Shown: positions 52,324 to 61,706, counted from the stretch's first letter. The stretch: 64,000 nt of DNA from Bacteroidota bacterium (GCA_021825585.1 JAKAGT010000002.1:186001-250000); one strand, 5' to 3'. Notes: generated from the sequence alone by a model not told the origin. Made by a program: numbers and translations.

Positions 52324-54345
52324 CTATATTTCGAACTTCATTTCTCCGTTAGGACCGACTGTGCGAATGACGACATGATGATTCTCATCCGCCTCTACCA
52401 TACCCCAATACAATGCGAACTGCTGCATCTGGTACTCAGTGGGATACCGCTCGGACGCACCGAGAAACACTTCTTCGGCGCCTATCTGGACGGTCGTGTG
52501 CGCCACTGCATAGCCGGGATTATTGGTGGGAACCACGATTGGAAGAATCGTCTTCCCCTCCTTCTCCGCCATCTTAATCACCTCGCTGAAAAGCTCTTCC
52601 TCGGGCAGGTCGATAGTCTGTGCAACCGCCGTGCTCTGTCCGGGGATGACTTTTGCAGTCATCACTACAACATCCGACTTGTCCGGATCCGTTTCTTCCA
52701 GGCACCTTTGCAGGTGATGAAGCCTGTTCGGGGCTCTTACCGCGACCAGCTTCCGCTGTGAATGTTTACAGCCGACGGCCTCAGCGGTGAGATTGTTCTG
52801 GGCGTAGATATTGAATTTCTCCAGGTCCTTGTCTCTGGACGCTGCAATTCGGCGATTAGCACGTTCCGAGAAGGCAAACAGCCCGAACAGCACGACTGTA
52901 AAAGTCACGCCCCCCTCGGTTGCCAACGGCTTTGTGAAAAGGTTTGTAAAGCCGAGTGCAAAAAGGATGATGAAAACGACGATCAGTCCGATAGGGATCT
53001 CAAACTTACCGAACTTGACGTTCGGCGGGACCCGCCATTCACGCGGCGACTTATCCTTGTAGCGGAGCACCAGAATCGAGAAAGTTGTCATTATGAAGGT
53101 CCACACAACGCCGAAGGCATAGGCTTCACCGAGCAAAAAGACGTTCCCTCCGCTCACGATGATCGCGAACAGCTGGATAATCGCCAGCATGTTTATAATC
53201 CTGTACGATGTTCCGAATCGTCCATGCGGTTTGCGAAACCATTCGTGAAGTACGCCGTCCTCAGCTACGCGGTTCAAAACGCTGTTGGCGCCGATCAGCG
53301 ATGTGTTGACCGCACCCGCCAGAATCAAAAATCCGACAACCACGACAAACACCTGAAGAACCAGCAAGACTACGTGAGGGCCGATCAGATTCATTGCCAG
53401 GCCGCTCAAGGCATTGTCATTGTACTTGCCAATTAGATCGCTTGCAGGAACTATCATTGCGGCAAAAAGCGAATTCAGTCCCGTGAATATAAGACTGAAT
53501 ATAAACATCACCAGGGCCGTCTTCTTAAGGTTCTCAAGCTTCGGCGATTCTATTTCTCTGTAAACCTGGGCGAGGGTCTCCTCTCCGCTTACCGCGAGTA
53601 TCGAATGTCCCATCCCGATGATCACTCCAACCAGACCGATGGTCTTCAGCCACCCCAGATTTCTCAACCATCCCATAGCGTCGTCCGACAGGTGAACGGA
53701 GAATGATGGGAGATGTGCTCCGCGGACGAGAATCGTGGCAAACGACCAGAAGAAGAGAATAACCGCCAGGACCGAGGTTATCTGAAAGATCCTGAGGGCC
53801 TTCTCGCTTGACTCTTCGATACCGATGATATTGTTTCTCCAGAAATACAGCTCGATGAGCACGGCCGCGCCGACTGCGATCCAGTTTCCAGGAACCTGGT
53901 AGCTGTAACCCATTGAATGAAGGAGCGAATTGATAAGTCCTTCGAGATATTGCCCGGCAGATACGGCGCTTATCGGCGCCGTCAGGAGGTAATCGAAGAC
54001 AAGAGCAGACACCGCCAGTTTGGCAAATGTGCTACCAAGTGTCTTTCGCACGACGCGGTAGCTCCCTCCGCGTACGAACATGCTTGACGATTCCATGTAA
54101 ACTGCCCGAATTCCGTAGGCAAAAAGCATGACGAATAAAATGAACCAGGGAGCCGATGGGCCGACCGCTTGCTCCGCGATTCCTAATGCATAAAATGCAC
54201 TCGAACCGATATCGGAAACTACTACTGCCGCAGCCCGCCAATATGAGATGAACGAGAGCATGACAGTGGTAATTACTACCACCTTCACTTTCTTCATGTC
54301 GATGCTGGCAGAATCCTTCGGAACGTCTATATATTCTTGCTTCAT
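52324..54345 (-). CDS. APC-family amino-acid/polyamine permease with C-terminal USP-like domain
   Basis: The 673-residue inner-membrane permease starts its APC core with FISYWRAAAVVVSDIGSSAF, where the unwound helix 1 binds substrate. VRGGSYRVVRKTLGSTFAKL follows. Twelve to fourteen helices are evident. The last 170 residues are soluble and resemble a universal-stress-protein-like or cytoplasmic regulatory fold (KLVAVRAPNRLHHLQRCLEE ... EGKTILPIVVPTNNPGYAVA). Such tails occur in APC transporters of archaea and related bacteria and probably bind nucleotides. The substrate is unknown. Confidence 0.88.
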   Translation of the reverse strand: MKQEYIDVPKDSASIDMKKVKVVVITTVMLSFISYWRAAAVVVSDIGSSAFYALGIAEQAVGPSAPWFILFVMLFAYGIRAVYMESSSMFVRGGSYRVVRKTLGSTFAKLAVSALVFDYLLTAPISAVSAGQYLEGLINSLLHSMGYSYQVPGNWIAVGAAVLIELYFWRNNIIGIEESSEKALRIFQITSVLAVILFFWSFATILVRGAHLPSFSVHLSDDAMGWLRNLGWLKTIGLVGVIIGMGHSILAVSGEETLAQVYREIESPKLENLKKTALVMFIFSLIFTGLNSLFAAMIVPASDLIGKYNDNALSGLAMNLIGPHVVLLVLQVFVVVVGFLILAGAVNTSLIGANSVLNRVAEDGVLHEWFRKPHGRFGTSYRIINMLAIIQLFAIIVSGGNVFLLGEAYAFGVVWTFIMTTFSILVLRYKDKSPREWRVPPNVKFGKFEIPIGLIVVFIILFALGFTNLFTKPLATEGGVTFTVVLFGLFAFSERANRRIAASRDKDLEKFNIYAQNNLTAEAVGCKHSQRKLVAVRAPNRLHHLQRCLEETDPDKSDVVVMTAKVIPGQSTAVAQTIDLPEEELFSEVIKMAEKEGKTILPIVVPTNNPGYAVAHTTVQIGAEEVFLGASERYPTEYQMQQFALYWGMVEADENHHVVIRTVGPNGEMKFEI

Positions 54346-54544
54346 AATCCTTCTATTTACAAGTGGATAAGCTATCAGGTCTAAGCTGAAAAATCAAATG
54401 TACCTCGGTCATTAAACACATCGCTGCTAATTTTCTCAGCCACAACGCTCTAAGGGCCCGTTTTTTCGCGACTATTCGTTTCATCATATCCCACTGGCAG
54501 CGAGGTTTGCCCAATCCCAATGATTTCCCGTCTCGATGCAGAGC

Positions 54545-56533
54545 TCATTTCTCAACGACAATCTTCAGCGTCTTGCTTCCAAAGTCAGTGTTCATTCTGA
54601 CAAGATATGCGCCGCTTGCAAGCTCCTTTCCGCTCAGAACAAATGTGTAACTCCCGGCAATGCGATACCCCTGATCGATGGATTCTACTTCCCTCCCGAG
54701 TACGTCATACAAATCGAAGCTCACCTTGCTGTCGGATCCGATAAAATACTGAATTCTTGTCGTCGTGCTGAATGGATTGGGATAACTGACGCAACTGAAA
54801 GAGCGGGGTTGCGACTCCGGCGTAATGGGGCCGCTCCACGCTACAGTCTGTTTCATTATCTTGTTCCCCGGATCAAGGACAATTGAATCGGCGGCCATAT
54901 GGTATACAAAGCTCGTGGACTGAGACTCCAGCGAGTCCACGAACCGGAACGTCGTCTCCTGACCTCCCGAATAAACGCCAAACTCGACCGGCATCTTGAA
55001 AATCGGCGCGTTTACCTGCTCCTGCTTCAGGTAGAATTTCAGGGAATCTCCCGTCGTACGCGTGGTGAAGGCATATACCGGGTATCCCTGTCCGTATATC
55101 CACTCGTCGAAGAACCAATTCATGTCGGAGCGCGTGACCTGGTTCACGACGTTGATGAAGTCGGAGGTGACCGCATTACCATATGCAAACGCGGAGCGAT
55201 AAGCCCTGAAAATCGCAAAGAAGGTCGAGTCACCGACTATGTTTCGAAGCATGTGCAGGACCCACGCTCCCTTGTAATACTCTGCCAGGCCGAAGATATA
55301 CCCGGGCGGAGGTGCATAAATAGGATATCTAATAGTGCTGTCTTCAGCGAAGAACTGGGAGGCGTAGAAGTTAAGCTCATCCTCGAAGGCAGCATGGTTA
55401 AGATGTTGAAGCTGCATAAGTTCCGAATATGTTGCAAAGCTTTCGTTTAACCAGATATCCTTCCATGTCCCGAGCGTGACCATGTCACCCCACCACTGGT
55501 GCGCAAGCTCGTGGGCAACGACCCGCCTGTTGAACTCATAACTTCGCCGCAGGGTAGTAATAGTCTGATGCTCCATCCCACCATAGTAGAAAGGCTCGAT
55601 GCCCGTCATGCCGTATTTGTCGAAAGGATATGGACCGTAAAGCGATGAATAGAACCTGATCATCGATATCACAGTGTCGATGTTGCACTCGCCGTTCGAG
55701 ACGGCTGCGGCCGAGTCTTCGGGATAGACGTAATACTGAACGGGAATCGATACGCTGTCGTTCTCAACGTACATGTGCTGGATTACCGCAAATCTTGCCG
55801 CGGTCGCACACATCAGGTACGTCGCCACCGGGTAGTCCTCGCTCCAATTGAAGGTCGTGCTTCCGTCGCCGTTGTCGATTTTGCTCACCAGCGTCCCGTT
55901 GGAGGCAGCCACAAACCCAACCGGTAGCCTTATGGAAATCTGGCAAAGGGCCTTGTCGGAGGGATCATCATAACAGGGCATCCAGTATCTCGCGTCGCTG
56001 GGCTCGCTCATGGTGTAGGCGAGAGTGTGAGGCACGGTCTCGGTCGGCACCTGCTCTCCCGAGTAGTACAGATAAAATCCGAGCTGCTTGCCGCTGTTTG
56101 CGACGCCCGGATTGTTCACGTGATAGTAGAGGGTCACCACACCGGTATCGCCGTAGGAGTATTCCCTGGTTAATGAGACCCTTACGATGCCGTCCGAGCT
56201 GCTCAGCGTCATCCGCTGCGATCCCGAATATGCGGAGTCGACAAATAGGTACTGCTGCCCGTAGTCAAGACTGATTGAACTGATGGCTCTGGTGCTATCG
56301 GCCTTGAAAGTTATCTGCATTACTCCGCGGTAGCTCGTCGAAAGATCCTTCAGTACGGCATACCAATCCATGAACAGCTTGTAATCCAGAACATCGTACG
56401 CGTGATGCGCGGTGTAATCTTCACCCGCGGGGATCCGATCGAGTACCTGGGCAGGTCTCTCTTGTAAGGGTACCTTCGCAAAAGCGGGCGAAAGGATGAG
56501 AAAAGAGACGAGAGTCGCCAGCGCAACTTTCAT
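54545..56533 (-). CDS. M1-family metalloaminopeptidase with type IX secretion sorting domain
   Basis: The 662-residue secreted peptidase removes N-terminal residues with a zinc ion. It has a signal peptide (ALATLVSFLILSPAFA). The exopeptidase motif is GGMEHQTI in place of GAMEN, and the zinc site HELAHQWW is followed at 18 residues by the Glu of WLNESFATY. After the catalytic region it lacks the long C-terminal helical domain of classical aminopeptidase N. It ends in a T9SS sorting domain (SYPNPFSTTTRIQYF, YDVLGREVESID, SGAYLVRMN), so it is exported to or beyond the surface. Its start overlaps the exporter gene by four bases. Confidence 0.92.
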   Translation of the reverse strand: MKVALATLVSFLILSPAFAKVPLQERPAQVLDRIPAGEDYTAHHAYDVLDYKLFMDWYAVLKDLSTSYRGVMQITFKADSTRAISSISLDYGQQYLFVDSAYSGSQRMTLSSSDGIVRVSLTREYSYGDTGVVTLYYHVNNPGVANSGKQLGFYLYYSGEQVPTETVPHTLAYTMSEPSDARYWMPCYDDPSDKALCQISIRLPVGFVAASNGTLVSKIDNGDGSTTFNWSEDYPVATYLMCATAARFAVIQHMYVENDSVSIPVQYYVYPEDSAAAVSNGECNIDTVISMIRFYSSLYGPYPFDKYGMTGIEPFYYGGMEHQTITTLRRSYEFNRRVVAHELAHQWWGDMVTLGTWKDIWLNESFATYSELMQLQHLNHAAFEDELNFYASQFFAEDSTIRYPIYAPPPGYIFGLAEYYKGAWVLHMLRNIVGDSTFFAIFRAYRSAFAYGNAVTSDFINVVNQVTRSDMNWFFDEWIYGQGYPVYAFTTRTTGDSLKFYLKQEQVNAPIFKMPVEFGVYSGGQETTFRFVDSLESQSTSFVYHMAADSIVLDPGNKIMKQTVAWSGPITPESQPRSFSCVSYPNPFSTTTRIQYFIGSDSKVSFDLYDVLGREVESIDQGYRIAGSYTFVLSGKELASGAYLVRMNTDFGSKTLKIVVEK

Positions 56534-57468
56534 TTTGAAGGAGCTTCTCCTCTTTCCGGCATTACTACATCCGGCTTCGGCTTTCCTCCTCCGTAAAGGT
56601 TCATGAGGAGAATTCCGCCGAGAATCATTGCAGATCCGACCAGAGTGCCCGACGGGAATTTCTCGCTTAAGAAGACGGCACCGGAGGTTATAGCCAGCAA
56701 GGGCGTAATAAAAGAAGTCATGGAAAGAAGAACGACGCTCATGTGTTTAAGGAGATAGAAATAAATGCCGAACGCAACTGCCGAACCGAATATCGCCAGA
56801 TATAGTATGGCAATGATCGTCGACACATTCAATTGGATGGTGCTCCAGTCTTCTACGAAGTAACTTGTCGCAAGAAGAGTGACCGCACCCAGTGCCATTG
56901 GAATGAGATTTATGAAGATGGGATCGATATCGCCGCCATGCTTCTTGACGGCTACGGCCACGGCGGCATTCATGAAGGCACTCAGGACCGATGCAAGGAT
57001 TCCTTCGATAGTACCGATGGATCCTATGCTTAGATCATTCCAGAAAATCACGATCAGCCCGAAAAAGCCGAGGGTTATCCCGAAGACCTTCCAGAATGTG
57101 AATTTTTCGTCTTTAAGAAAGACCTTCGACAGGATGGCTGCAAAGAACGGCATCACCGCAAACGTCACTGCCGTAAGCCCCGAAGTGATTCTCCCTTCCG
57201 CCCAATAAACGAGCCCATACGGAACGCTGAAAGATCCTAATCCCACCAGCAGGAGAAAAACAGTCTGCTTGAGATCAAAATGATATTTAAAATTCCTGAT
57301 CTTAAGAATAGCCAGGATCACAAGCGATGCTATTACGAACCTCACCCCGGCGCTGAAAAAAGGAGGCAGCGTGAATATTGAGACTTTGATTGCAAGCCAG
57401 GTTGTTCCCCATATAAGACAAACCAGGATGTATCCGGCCAAGATCCTGAACCTGCTGTTGCCTAACAA
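56530..57468 (-). CDS. EamA-family drug/metabolite transporter
   Basis: The 312-residue inner-membrane protein consists of two EamA repeats of five helices each. Repeat 1 opens with CLIWGTTWLAIKVSIFTLPP and includes GLVYWAEGRITSGLTAVTFA. Repeat 2 includes LASVLSAFMNAAVAVAVKK and SMTSFITPLLAITSGAVFL. Such exporters release amino acids or metabolites. The substrate cannot be deduced. Its stop overlaps the start of the aminopeptidase gene, and a PAP2 gene lies 11 bp upstream, so these are cotranscribed. Confidence 0.88.
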   Translation of the reverse strand: MLGNSRFRILAGYILVCLIWGTTWLAIKVSIFTLPPFFSAGVRFVIASLVILAILKIRNFKYHFDLKQTVFLLLVGLGSFSVPYGLVYWAEGRITSGLTAVTFAVMPFFAAILSKVFLKDEKFTFWKVFGITLGFFGLIVIFWNDLSIGSIGTIEGILASVLSAFMNAAVAVAVKKHGGDIDPIFINLIPMALGAVTLLATSYFVEDWSTIQLNVSTIIAILYLAIFGSAVAFGIYFYLLKHMSVVLLSMTSFITPLLAITSGAVFLSEKFPSGTLVGSAMILGGILLMNLYGGGKPKPDVVMPERGEAPSK

Positions 57469-57479
57469 ATCCGTATCTC

Positions 57480-58211
57480 TCAGAAATCGACTCGCAGGTT
57501 TACCAGTGTCGGCGCGACGCTGAGCCGGATGCCGAGGTCATCGCCCAGGATTCTCTCCCTTAATCTCGTGATTTCCGGACTAAGGAAGTGGACGGCAACA
57601 GCAGAGGCAGTCCCGAGCATCGCTCCTGCGAGTACGTCGCTGGGATAATGCAGGCCGAGGTACATTCGCCCGTAACCCACGAAAGCCGCCCACGCGTAAG
57701 CCGGGATGTATATGTACGGCTTGGGATATCGGAATGTCAGTGCAGTCGCTATGGCGAATGCCGCCGTCGTATGACCTGACGGCATTGAATACTTGTCGGC
57801 ACTGTCGAGATGCCCGGTATGCACCCCGGCTAGCGCCACATAAGGTCTCTCGCGCTTGACGATGAAGTTCTTTATCGGATAGTAAAGGACGTACGCCAGC
57901 ACCTCCGTCACCCCTATTATCGCGCCGGTATCAAATGTATAACCCTTGTCCTGTGCAAGCCCAACTCCGGCGAATGCGATCGGCATGCCGATGGCGATTG
58001 GCAGGACCATATTGTCGTTTGCACCTACGCTCGCATCCAGGAACGGCGAACGCGCGTCATTTATGCTTCTGAATATGCTAACGTCCCACTTCGGCGGCTG
58101 AGCGTGAAGTACTGCGGGAAATAACAGCAGAATCAGACAAAAAAAGGCGGCGTTCCGAAGTGACGCAAGCCTTTCGGAATGCCGCCTGGATAGACTGGAT
58201 TCAGTATTCAT
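57480..58211 (-). CDS. PAP2-family phosphatase (exported or membrane)
   Basis: The 243-residue phosphatase belongs to the PAP2/haloperoxidase superfamily, which acts on lipid or prenyl phosphates at the outer face of the inner membrane. The three motifs are KNFIVKRERPY (motif 1), MPSGHTTAAFA (motif 2, catalytic His) and GRMYLGLHYPSDVLAGA (motif 3, with GR instead of SR, His and Asp intact). A hydrophobic signal (AFFCLILLLFPAVLHAQ) is present. Its start overlaps the lytic transglycosylase stop by four bases, suggesting a common role in envelope turnover. Confidence 0.9.
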   Translation of the reverse strand: MNTESSLSRRHSERLASLRNAAFFCLILLLFPAVLHAQPPKWDVSIFRSINDARSPFLDASVGANDNMVLPIAIGMPIAFAGVGLAQDKGYTFDTGAIIGVTEVLAYVLYYPIKNFIVKRERPYVALAGVHTGHLDSADKYSMPSGHTTAAFAIATALTFRYPKPYIYIPAYAWAAFVGYGRMYLGLHYPSDVLAGAMLGTASAVAVHFLSPEITRLRERILGDDLGIRLSVAPTLVNLRVDF

Positions 58212-58933
58212 TGCCTCTGGAGAACATTTCGGTAAATATTGTAATAGTGCATAACATTTTCAACGTAAGTTATCGTTTGATGGTAATCACCGAAATATCC
58301 GCTCGAGGGTCTGCCTCTTCCCCAAATGTGTCTCTGAAGAGGCGCGTACCTTGACGATAGGAGGGGCAAGGCGCACTTCACAGCAGACCATTTGCCGGGG
58401 CTGTCGCCCAGAAACTGAGCCACTGCCTGCGCGTCCTGGACGCGAGCGAGGCCGCAGTTGTAGGCAGCGACTGCCAATTCAATCCGGCTCCTCCCTTCTG
58501 AATCGGTGAAGTCTCTCAGCATGTTCCTCAAATGGATGACACCGAGCTGAATATTCACAACCGGATTCGATAGATCATCGACGTTATATAATGAGGCGAG
58601 CTGCAGGCCGGTTCCAGGCATCAGCTGCATGAAGCCTTCGGCTCCCCTATCGGAAACTGCCTGTGGATTGAAGGCCGATTCCTGCCTGAGCACCGCGAGA
58701 GCCAGCCGCCAATCGACCCCGTAGGTCGAACTAAGCTTCTGTAGTTGGCTTCCGTACTCAGTCAAGAAGATGTACGTTTGTCGGTCTAGCTTCGGTATGG
58801 AGTTTTCCGGTACTACGGTGCTGTCATATGAATAGCGAGCAGCGTCAGATTCCCCGGTTACTACGATAACGGCTCCCAGCACCACTAAAGCACTTATCCT
58901 GATAAGAAGACCGATCAGGTGTGGTCTTTTCAT
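58208..58933 (-). CDS. Soluble lytic transglycosylase-like protein (SLT domain)
   Basis: The 241-residue exported protein has an N-terminal hydrophobic helix (LLIRISALVVLGAVIVV). Its lysozyme-like SLT domain has the catalytic Glu in VLRQESAFNPQAVSDRGAEG, then FMQLMPGTGLQLASLYNVD, IQLGVIHLRNMLRDF and VAAYNCGLARV. It cuts peptidoglycan glycan strands. It is smaller than MltD and lacks LysM repeats. A promoter lies at 59099-59127. GGAG in the leader stands five bases from the ATG. Confidence 0.88.
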   Translation of the reverse strand: MKRPHLIGLLIRISALVVLGAVIVVTGESDAARYSYDSTVVPENSIPKLDRQTYIFLTEYGSQLQKLSSTYGVDWRLALAVLRQESAFNPQAVSDRGAEGFMQLMPGTGLQLASLYNVDDLSNPVVNIQLGVIHLRNMLRDFTDSEGRSRIELAVAAYNCGLARVQDAQAVAQFLGDSPGKWSAVKCALPLLSSRYAPLQRHIWGRGRPSSGYFGDYHQTITYVENVMHYYNIYRNVLQRQ

Positions 58934-59098
58934 TGTTTCTCCGTAATTGGTTTATGATGCGCAACGCTCAGTGACGGATATCTTTCCGACACCGTTCCCC
59001 CGGACGCCTCAGATGAGTTCTGGAGTCTGGCTCCGATGGAAAGCAGCCTTATAGCCGACTGCTGGGCTTCTCCTCTCCTAGTATTGGACTGCACTAAT

Positions 59099-59127
59099 AT
59101 TTTAAGTCCAAAAGTGTAATTCACCAA
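59099..59127 (-). promoter_or_regulatory. Candidate promoter of the transglycosylase operon
   Basis: On the minus strand TTGGTG (-35, 59122-59127) is followed by 17 bases and TAAAAT (-10, 59099-59104). The 345 bp between the transglycosylase and the small gene at 59279 hold this promoter and a leader of about 160 bases, and no gene that I trust. Confidence 0.5.
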
Positions 59128-59278
59128 ACATTTTTTGCGCGTTGTTTGTCGAACGTCACACCATCCCCCAAAAATGGCCCAATTTCCAGCATTCATCGGC
59201 CGGATAATTTTCTGGTAACCTATCCCGATGGTCCTCAATCGGCCGATTAGCAGCCTTAGCTATCGGCGATCCTGACCC

Positions 59279-59461
59279 TTACTTTTTCTCTGCGTATTTC
59301 TCGAAGAGCTCTTTTAGTCTCTTCATGGACAGTGAGTCTAAGTCCTCGTCGTCCTTGTCGCGCTTCACAAACATCTCATAATCGTATTTGTCCTTGGAGA
59401 GCATCCTTGATGTCTTGTACTTCAAGCCTTCGAGCAGTTTTCTCTGTTCTGCGCTTGTCAT
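59279..59461 (-). CDS. Small, highly charged protein coupled to the GlmU-like gene
   Basis: The 60-residue protein (TSAEQRKLLEGLKYKTSRML ... KELFEKYAEKK) is rich in Lys, Glu and Asp and likely all helical. Its ATG follows the TGA of the uridylyltransferase by one base (TGA-A-ATG), with GGAAG just upstream. It is thus translated from the same message. I do not recognise the family. The coding-like composition and the tight coupling argue that it is real. Confidence 0.6.
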   Translation of the reverse strand: MTSAEQRKLLEGLKYKTSRMLSKDKYDYEMFVKRDKDDEDLDSLSMKRLKELFEKYAEKK

Positions 59462-59462
59462 T

Positions 59463-60227
59463 TCAGCTTCCAAAAACCTCACTGTTTGTTTGAAGTGCCT
59501 TCTCAGCCTCCATCAGCTGAGTCATCGTGTTAACACCCCTGATTTCATCAAAATGCTTTGCAAGGACGGCGCTAACCTTCATTCCCCGATGAACGAAGTA
59601 ACCGAGGACATCCGTCAAATAGTACTCATTTTGCGAGTTTTCCTTGCCAATATGATGAAGCGCATCAAAAAGCTCTTTTCGCCTGAAAATGTATATCCCC
59701 GAATTAATCTCGCTGATTGCCTTCTGCTCGGGCGAGGCGTCCTTCTCCTCGACAATCCTGTCGACGGAGCCGTCATCCAGCCGGATTATCCTGCCATAGC
59801 CTGTCGGGTCGTCCATGCGTGCAGTCAACACTGTCATTACAGAGTCTCCAAGGCGGTGGGTGTCCAGCAGTTGTTTCATGGTCTTTTCGGTCAGGAGCGG
59901 CACATCTCCGGAAAGAACAAGCACGTCACCATCGAAATTCCTTAGAATTTCCTCTGTTTGAAGGACCGCATGCCCGGTTCCAAGCTGTTGTTCCTGGACG
60001 GCATAACCGACTCTCTCATCAAATGCCGCCGTTAAATGGTCAATTACAATCTCCCTTTTGAATCCGACGATCGCCACCGTCGAAATACTTCCCAATTTCA
60101 TGGCCAGTTCCACAACATGGTCAATCATGGGCTTGCCATTGACTTTATACATCACTTTTGGCAAAGTCTGGTCGGCCATTCTCTTTCCCTTGCCGGCCGC
60201 CAGAATTAGTGTCAGAAATGGTCTCAT
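59463..60227 (-). CDS. glmU: UDP-GlcNAc pyrophosphorylase-like nucleotidyltransferase (GlmU N-terminal domain only)
   Basis: The 254-residue NTP-transferase has the nucleotide loop LILAAGKGKRMADQTLPKVM, QEQQLGTGHAVLQTEE, VLSGDVPLLT and EINSGIYIFRRKEL. These are the active-site stretches of the uridylyltransferase half of GlmU, which makes UDP-GlcNAc from UTP and GlcNAc-1-phosphate. The C-terminal left-handed beta-helix acetyltransferase half (about 200 residues) is absent. The protein ends naturally at GlmU residue 230 or so. The acetylation step must be provided elsewhere if this is the cell's UDP-GlcNAc enzyme. It sits 10 bp from panD. Confidence 0.88.
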   Translation of the reverse strand: MRPFLTLILAAGKGKRMADQTLPKVMYKVNGKPMIDHVVELAMKLGSISTVAIVGFKREIVIDHLTAAFDERVGYAVQEQQLGTGHAVLQTEEILRNFDGDVLVLSGDVPLLTEKTMKQLLDTHRLGDSVMTVLTARMDDPTGYGRIIRLDDGSVDRIVEEKDASPEQKAISEINSGIYIFRRKELFDALHHIGKENSQNEYYLTDVLGYFVHRGMKVSAVLAKHFDEIRGVNTMTQLMEAEKALQTNSEVFGS

Positions 60228-60237
60228 TTATGCTACC

Positions 60238-60627
60238 CTATTTCGAGTTTTCCGATTCTTCCAGATGCCCTTTTAGGACCTGTTTTATCATGTTCCTTGA
60301 GTCAACGAGTACCACCGTCGGCTCATACCCCAAAGCCTCTTTGTCCTCGAATTCAGCGTATGAGATTATAATGATCTCGTCTCCGACGCTTCCCATCCTC
60401 GCAGCCGGGCCGTTCAGGCATATTACGCCCGATTTCGGTTTCCCGGGAATCGTGTATGTCTCGAATCGTGCGCCGTTATTCACATTCACAATCTGCACCT
60501 TTTCGTACGGCAGGATCCCGGATGCATTGAGAAGTTCCTCGTCAATAGTAATGCTTCCCTCGTAATAAAGTTCCGCCTCCGTAACTTTAACTCGATGAAT
60601 TTTCGCCTTACAAAGTGTTACGAACAA
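60238..60627 (-). CDS. panD: Aspartate 1-decarboxylase
   Basis: The 129-residue proenzyme cleaves itself at the Gly-Ser bond of YYEGSITID to create the pyruvoyl group. It then decarboxylates L-aspartate to beta-alanine for pantothenate and CoA synthesis. Family motifs include KAKIHRVKVTEAELYYEGS, EKVQIVNVNNGARFETYTI and VICLNGPAARMGSVGDEII. The start is a TTG at 60627, with AGGA upstream. It gives exactly the usual 12-residue spacing to KIHR, so the rare start codon is well supported. Confidence 0.94.
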   Translation of the reverse strand: MFVTLCKAKIHRVKVTEAELYYEGSITIDEELLNASGILPYEKVQIVNVNNGARFETYTIPGKPKSGVICLNGPAARMGSVGDEIIIISYAEFEDKEALGYEPTVVLVDSRNMIKQVLKGHLEESENSK

Positions 60628-60732
60628 TTTTATTCCTATTAATTAGTCCCAGTGTGTTGAGTCGCACTCATGCCATCGCAAAAATCTAACTGTTGAAGCT
60701 TCCTTTTACAATACCAAAATCTGATGATTCAC

Positions 60733-60762
60733 CCTAATGAGAACTAACCAGTTGTCATTAGG
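60733..60762 (-). terminator. Perfect hairpin downstream of pyrB
   Basis: The arms CCTAATGA and TCATTAGG enclose a second stem (AACT/AGTT) with a four-base loop. It lies 20 bp after the pyrB stop and about 105 bp before panD. No U-run follows, so it may be a terminator of unusual type, a processing site or a regulator-binding palindrome for panD. Confidence 0.45.
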
Positions 60763-60782
60763 CACATTATGAGGCTGTTCGC

Positions 60783-61706
60783 TTATCCGAGCACTGATAC
60801 GAGCAGCGCCATCCTGACATAAATTCCGTTCTTTGTCTGCCTGAAATAGGCTGCCCGTGGGTCGGAATCTACGCTCGCAGCGATCTCGTTAGAACGCGGA
60901 AGCGGGTGCATGATTATCGCCTTCTGAGGAAAAAGCCACATCATTGAATCATCAATGTAATATCTTGATCTCTCAGTGGTGGTCCCACCTGCTTCCTCCG
61001 GCTGGATAGAAGACTCGCTCCTCGTCATGTAAACCACATCTACGGCCGGAAGGATCTTAGAGAGGTCATTTTCAATCGCAAACCACACATTATGATGCGT
61101 GAGGTAGTCTATGATGTCCTGCCTCATCTGCAGTTCGGGAGACGCGACGAAGTAGAGCCTGACTCTCTCGAACTTCCCGAGCAGGTAGGCAAGCGACCGG
61201 ACCGTCCTTCCCTCCGCCAGGTTCCCTACCATCGCAACCCTGACGCCGTCTATCGTCCTTATCTCCTTGTAAATGGTATAAAGATCAAGGAGGGCCTGAG
61301 TCGGATGCTGCCCGCCCTTTCCGTCACCTGCATTGATGACAGGTACGACCGAGACTTTTGCGGCCCGCGCCGCACCGCCAACCTCGTTGTGACGAAGGAC
61401 GATTACATCACTGTAGTTACCCACAACTCTGATCGTGTCCTCTAAAGTCTCTCCAGAGACATCGGATGAAAAGCTCTGGGCATGCTCGGTCACCAGGACC
61501 TTCCCGCCGAGCCGTGACATCGCCGATTCGAATGAGAACCGTGTTCGGGTTGAATTAGCGTAAAAGAGAGAGGCCATGATTTTATTGCTGTAGTCTCTCG
61601 TCCCCCCGCGTGCTACGATCCTTTCCATTTCCTCCGAGAGCCTGAAAAGCTCGCTGAGCATGGGGACCGTAAATTGCTGTGATTCAATTACATGAGCTAG
61701 CTTCAT
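60783..61706 (-). CDS. pyrB: Aspartate carbamoyltransferase catalytic chain
   Basis: The 307-residue enzyme joins carbamoyl phosphate and aspartate in pyrimidine synthesis. The carbamoyl-phosphate loop is ANSTRTRFSFESAMSRLGG (Ser52-Arg56) and HPTQALLDLYTI follows. MHPLPRSNEIAASVD near the C-terminus binds aspartate. The length is normal for the catalytic chain. No regulatory chain (pyrI) is adjacent. Its ATG directly follows the TAA of the carbamate kinase gene, so the two are translated together, which suggests that the kinase supplies or removes carbamoyl phosphate for this reaction. Confidence 0.95.
   Translation of the reverse strand: MKLAHVIESQQFTVPMLSELFRLSEEMERIVARGGTRDYSNKIMASLFYANSTRTRFSFESAMSRLGGKVLVTEHAQSFSSDVSGETLEDTIRVVGNYSDVIVLRHNEVGGAARAAKVSVVPVINAGDGKGGQHPTQALLDLYTIYKEIRTIDGVRVAMVGNLAEGRTVRSLAYLLGKFERVRLYFVASPELQMRQDIIDYLTHHNVWFAIENDLSKILPAVDVVYMTRSESSIQPEEAGGTTTERSRYYIDDSMMWLFPQKAIIMHPLPRSNEIAASVDSDPRAAYFRQTKNGIYVRMALLVSVLG

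Noticed and set aside
58930-59238. A 102-codon frame ending in a four-base overlap with the lytic transglycosylase
   Set aside because: A promoter (59099-59127) lies within it, no ribosome site precedes its start, and the translation resembles nothing. I treat it as leader sequence.
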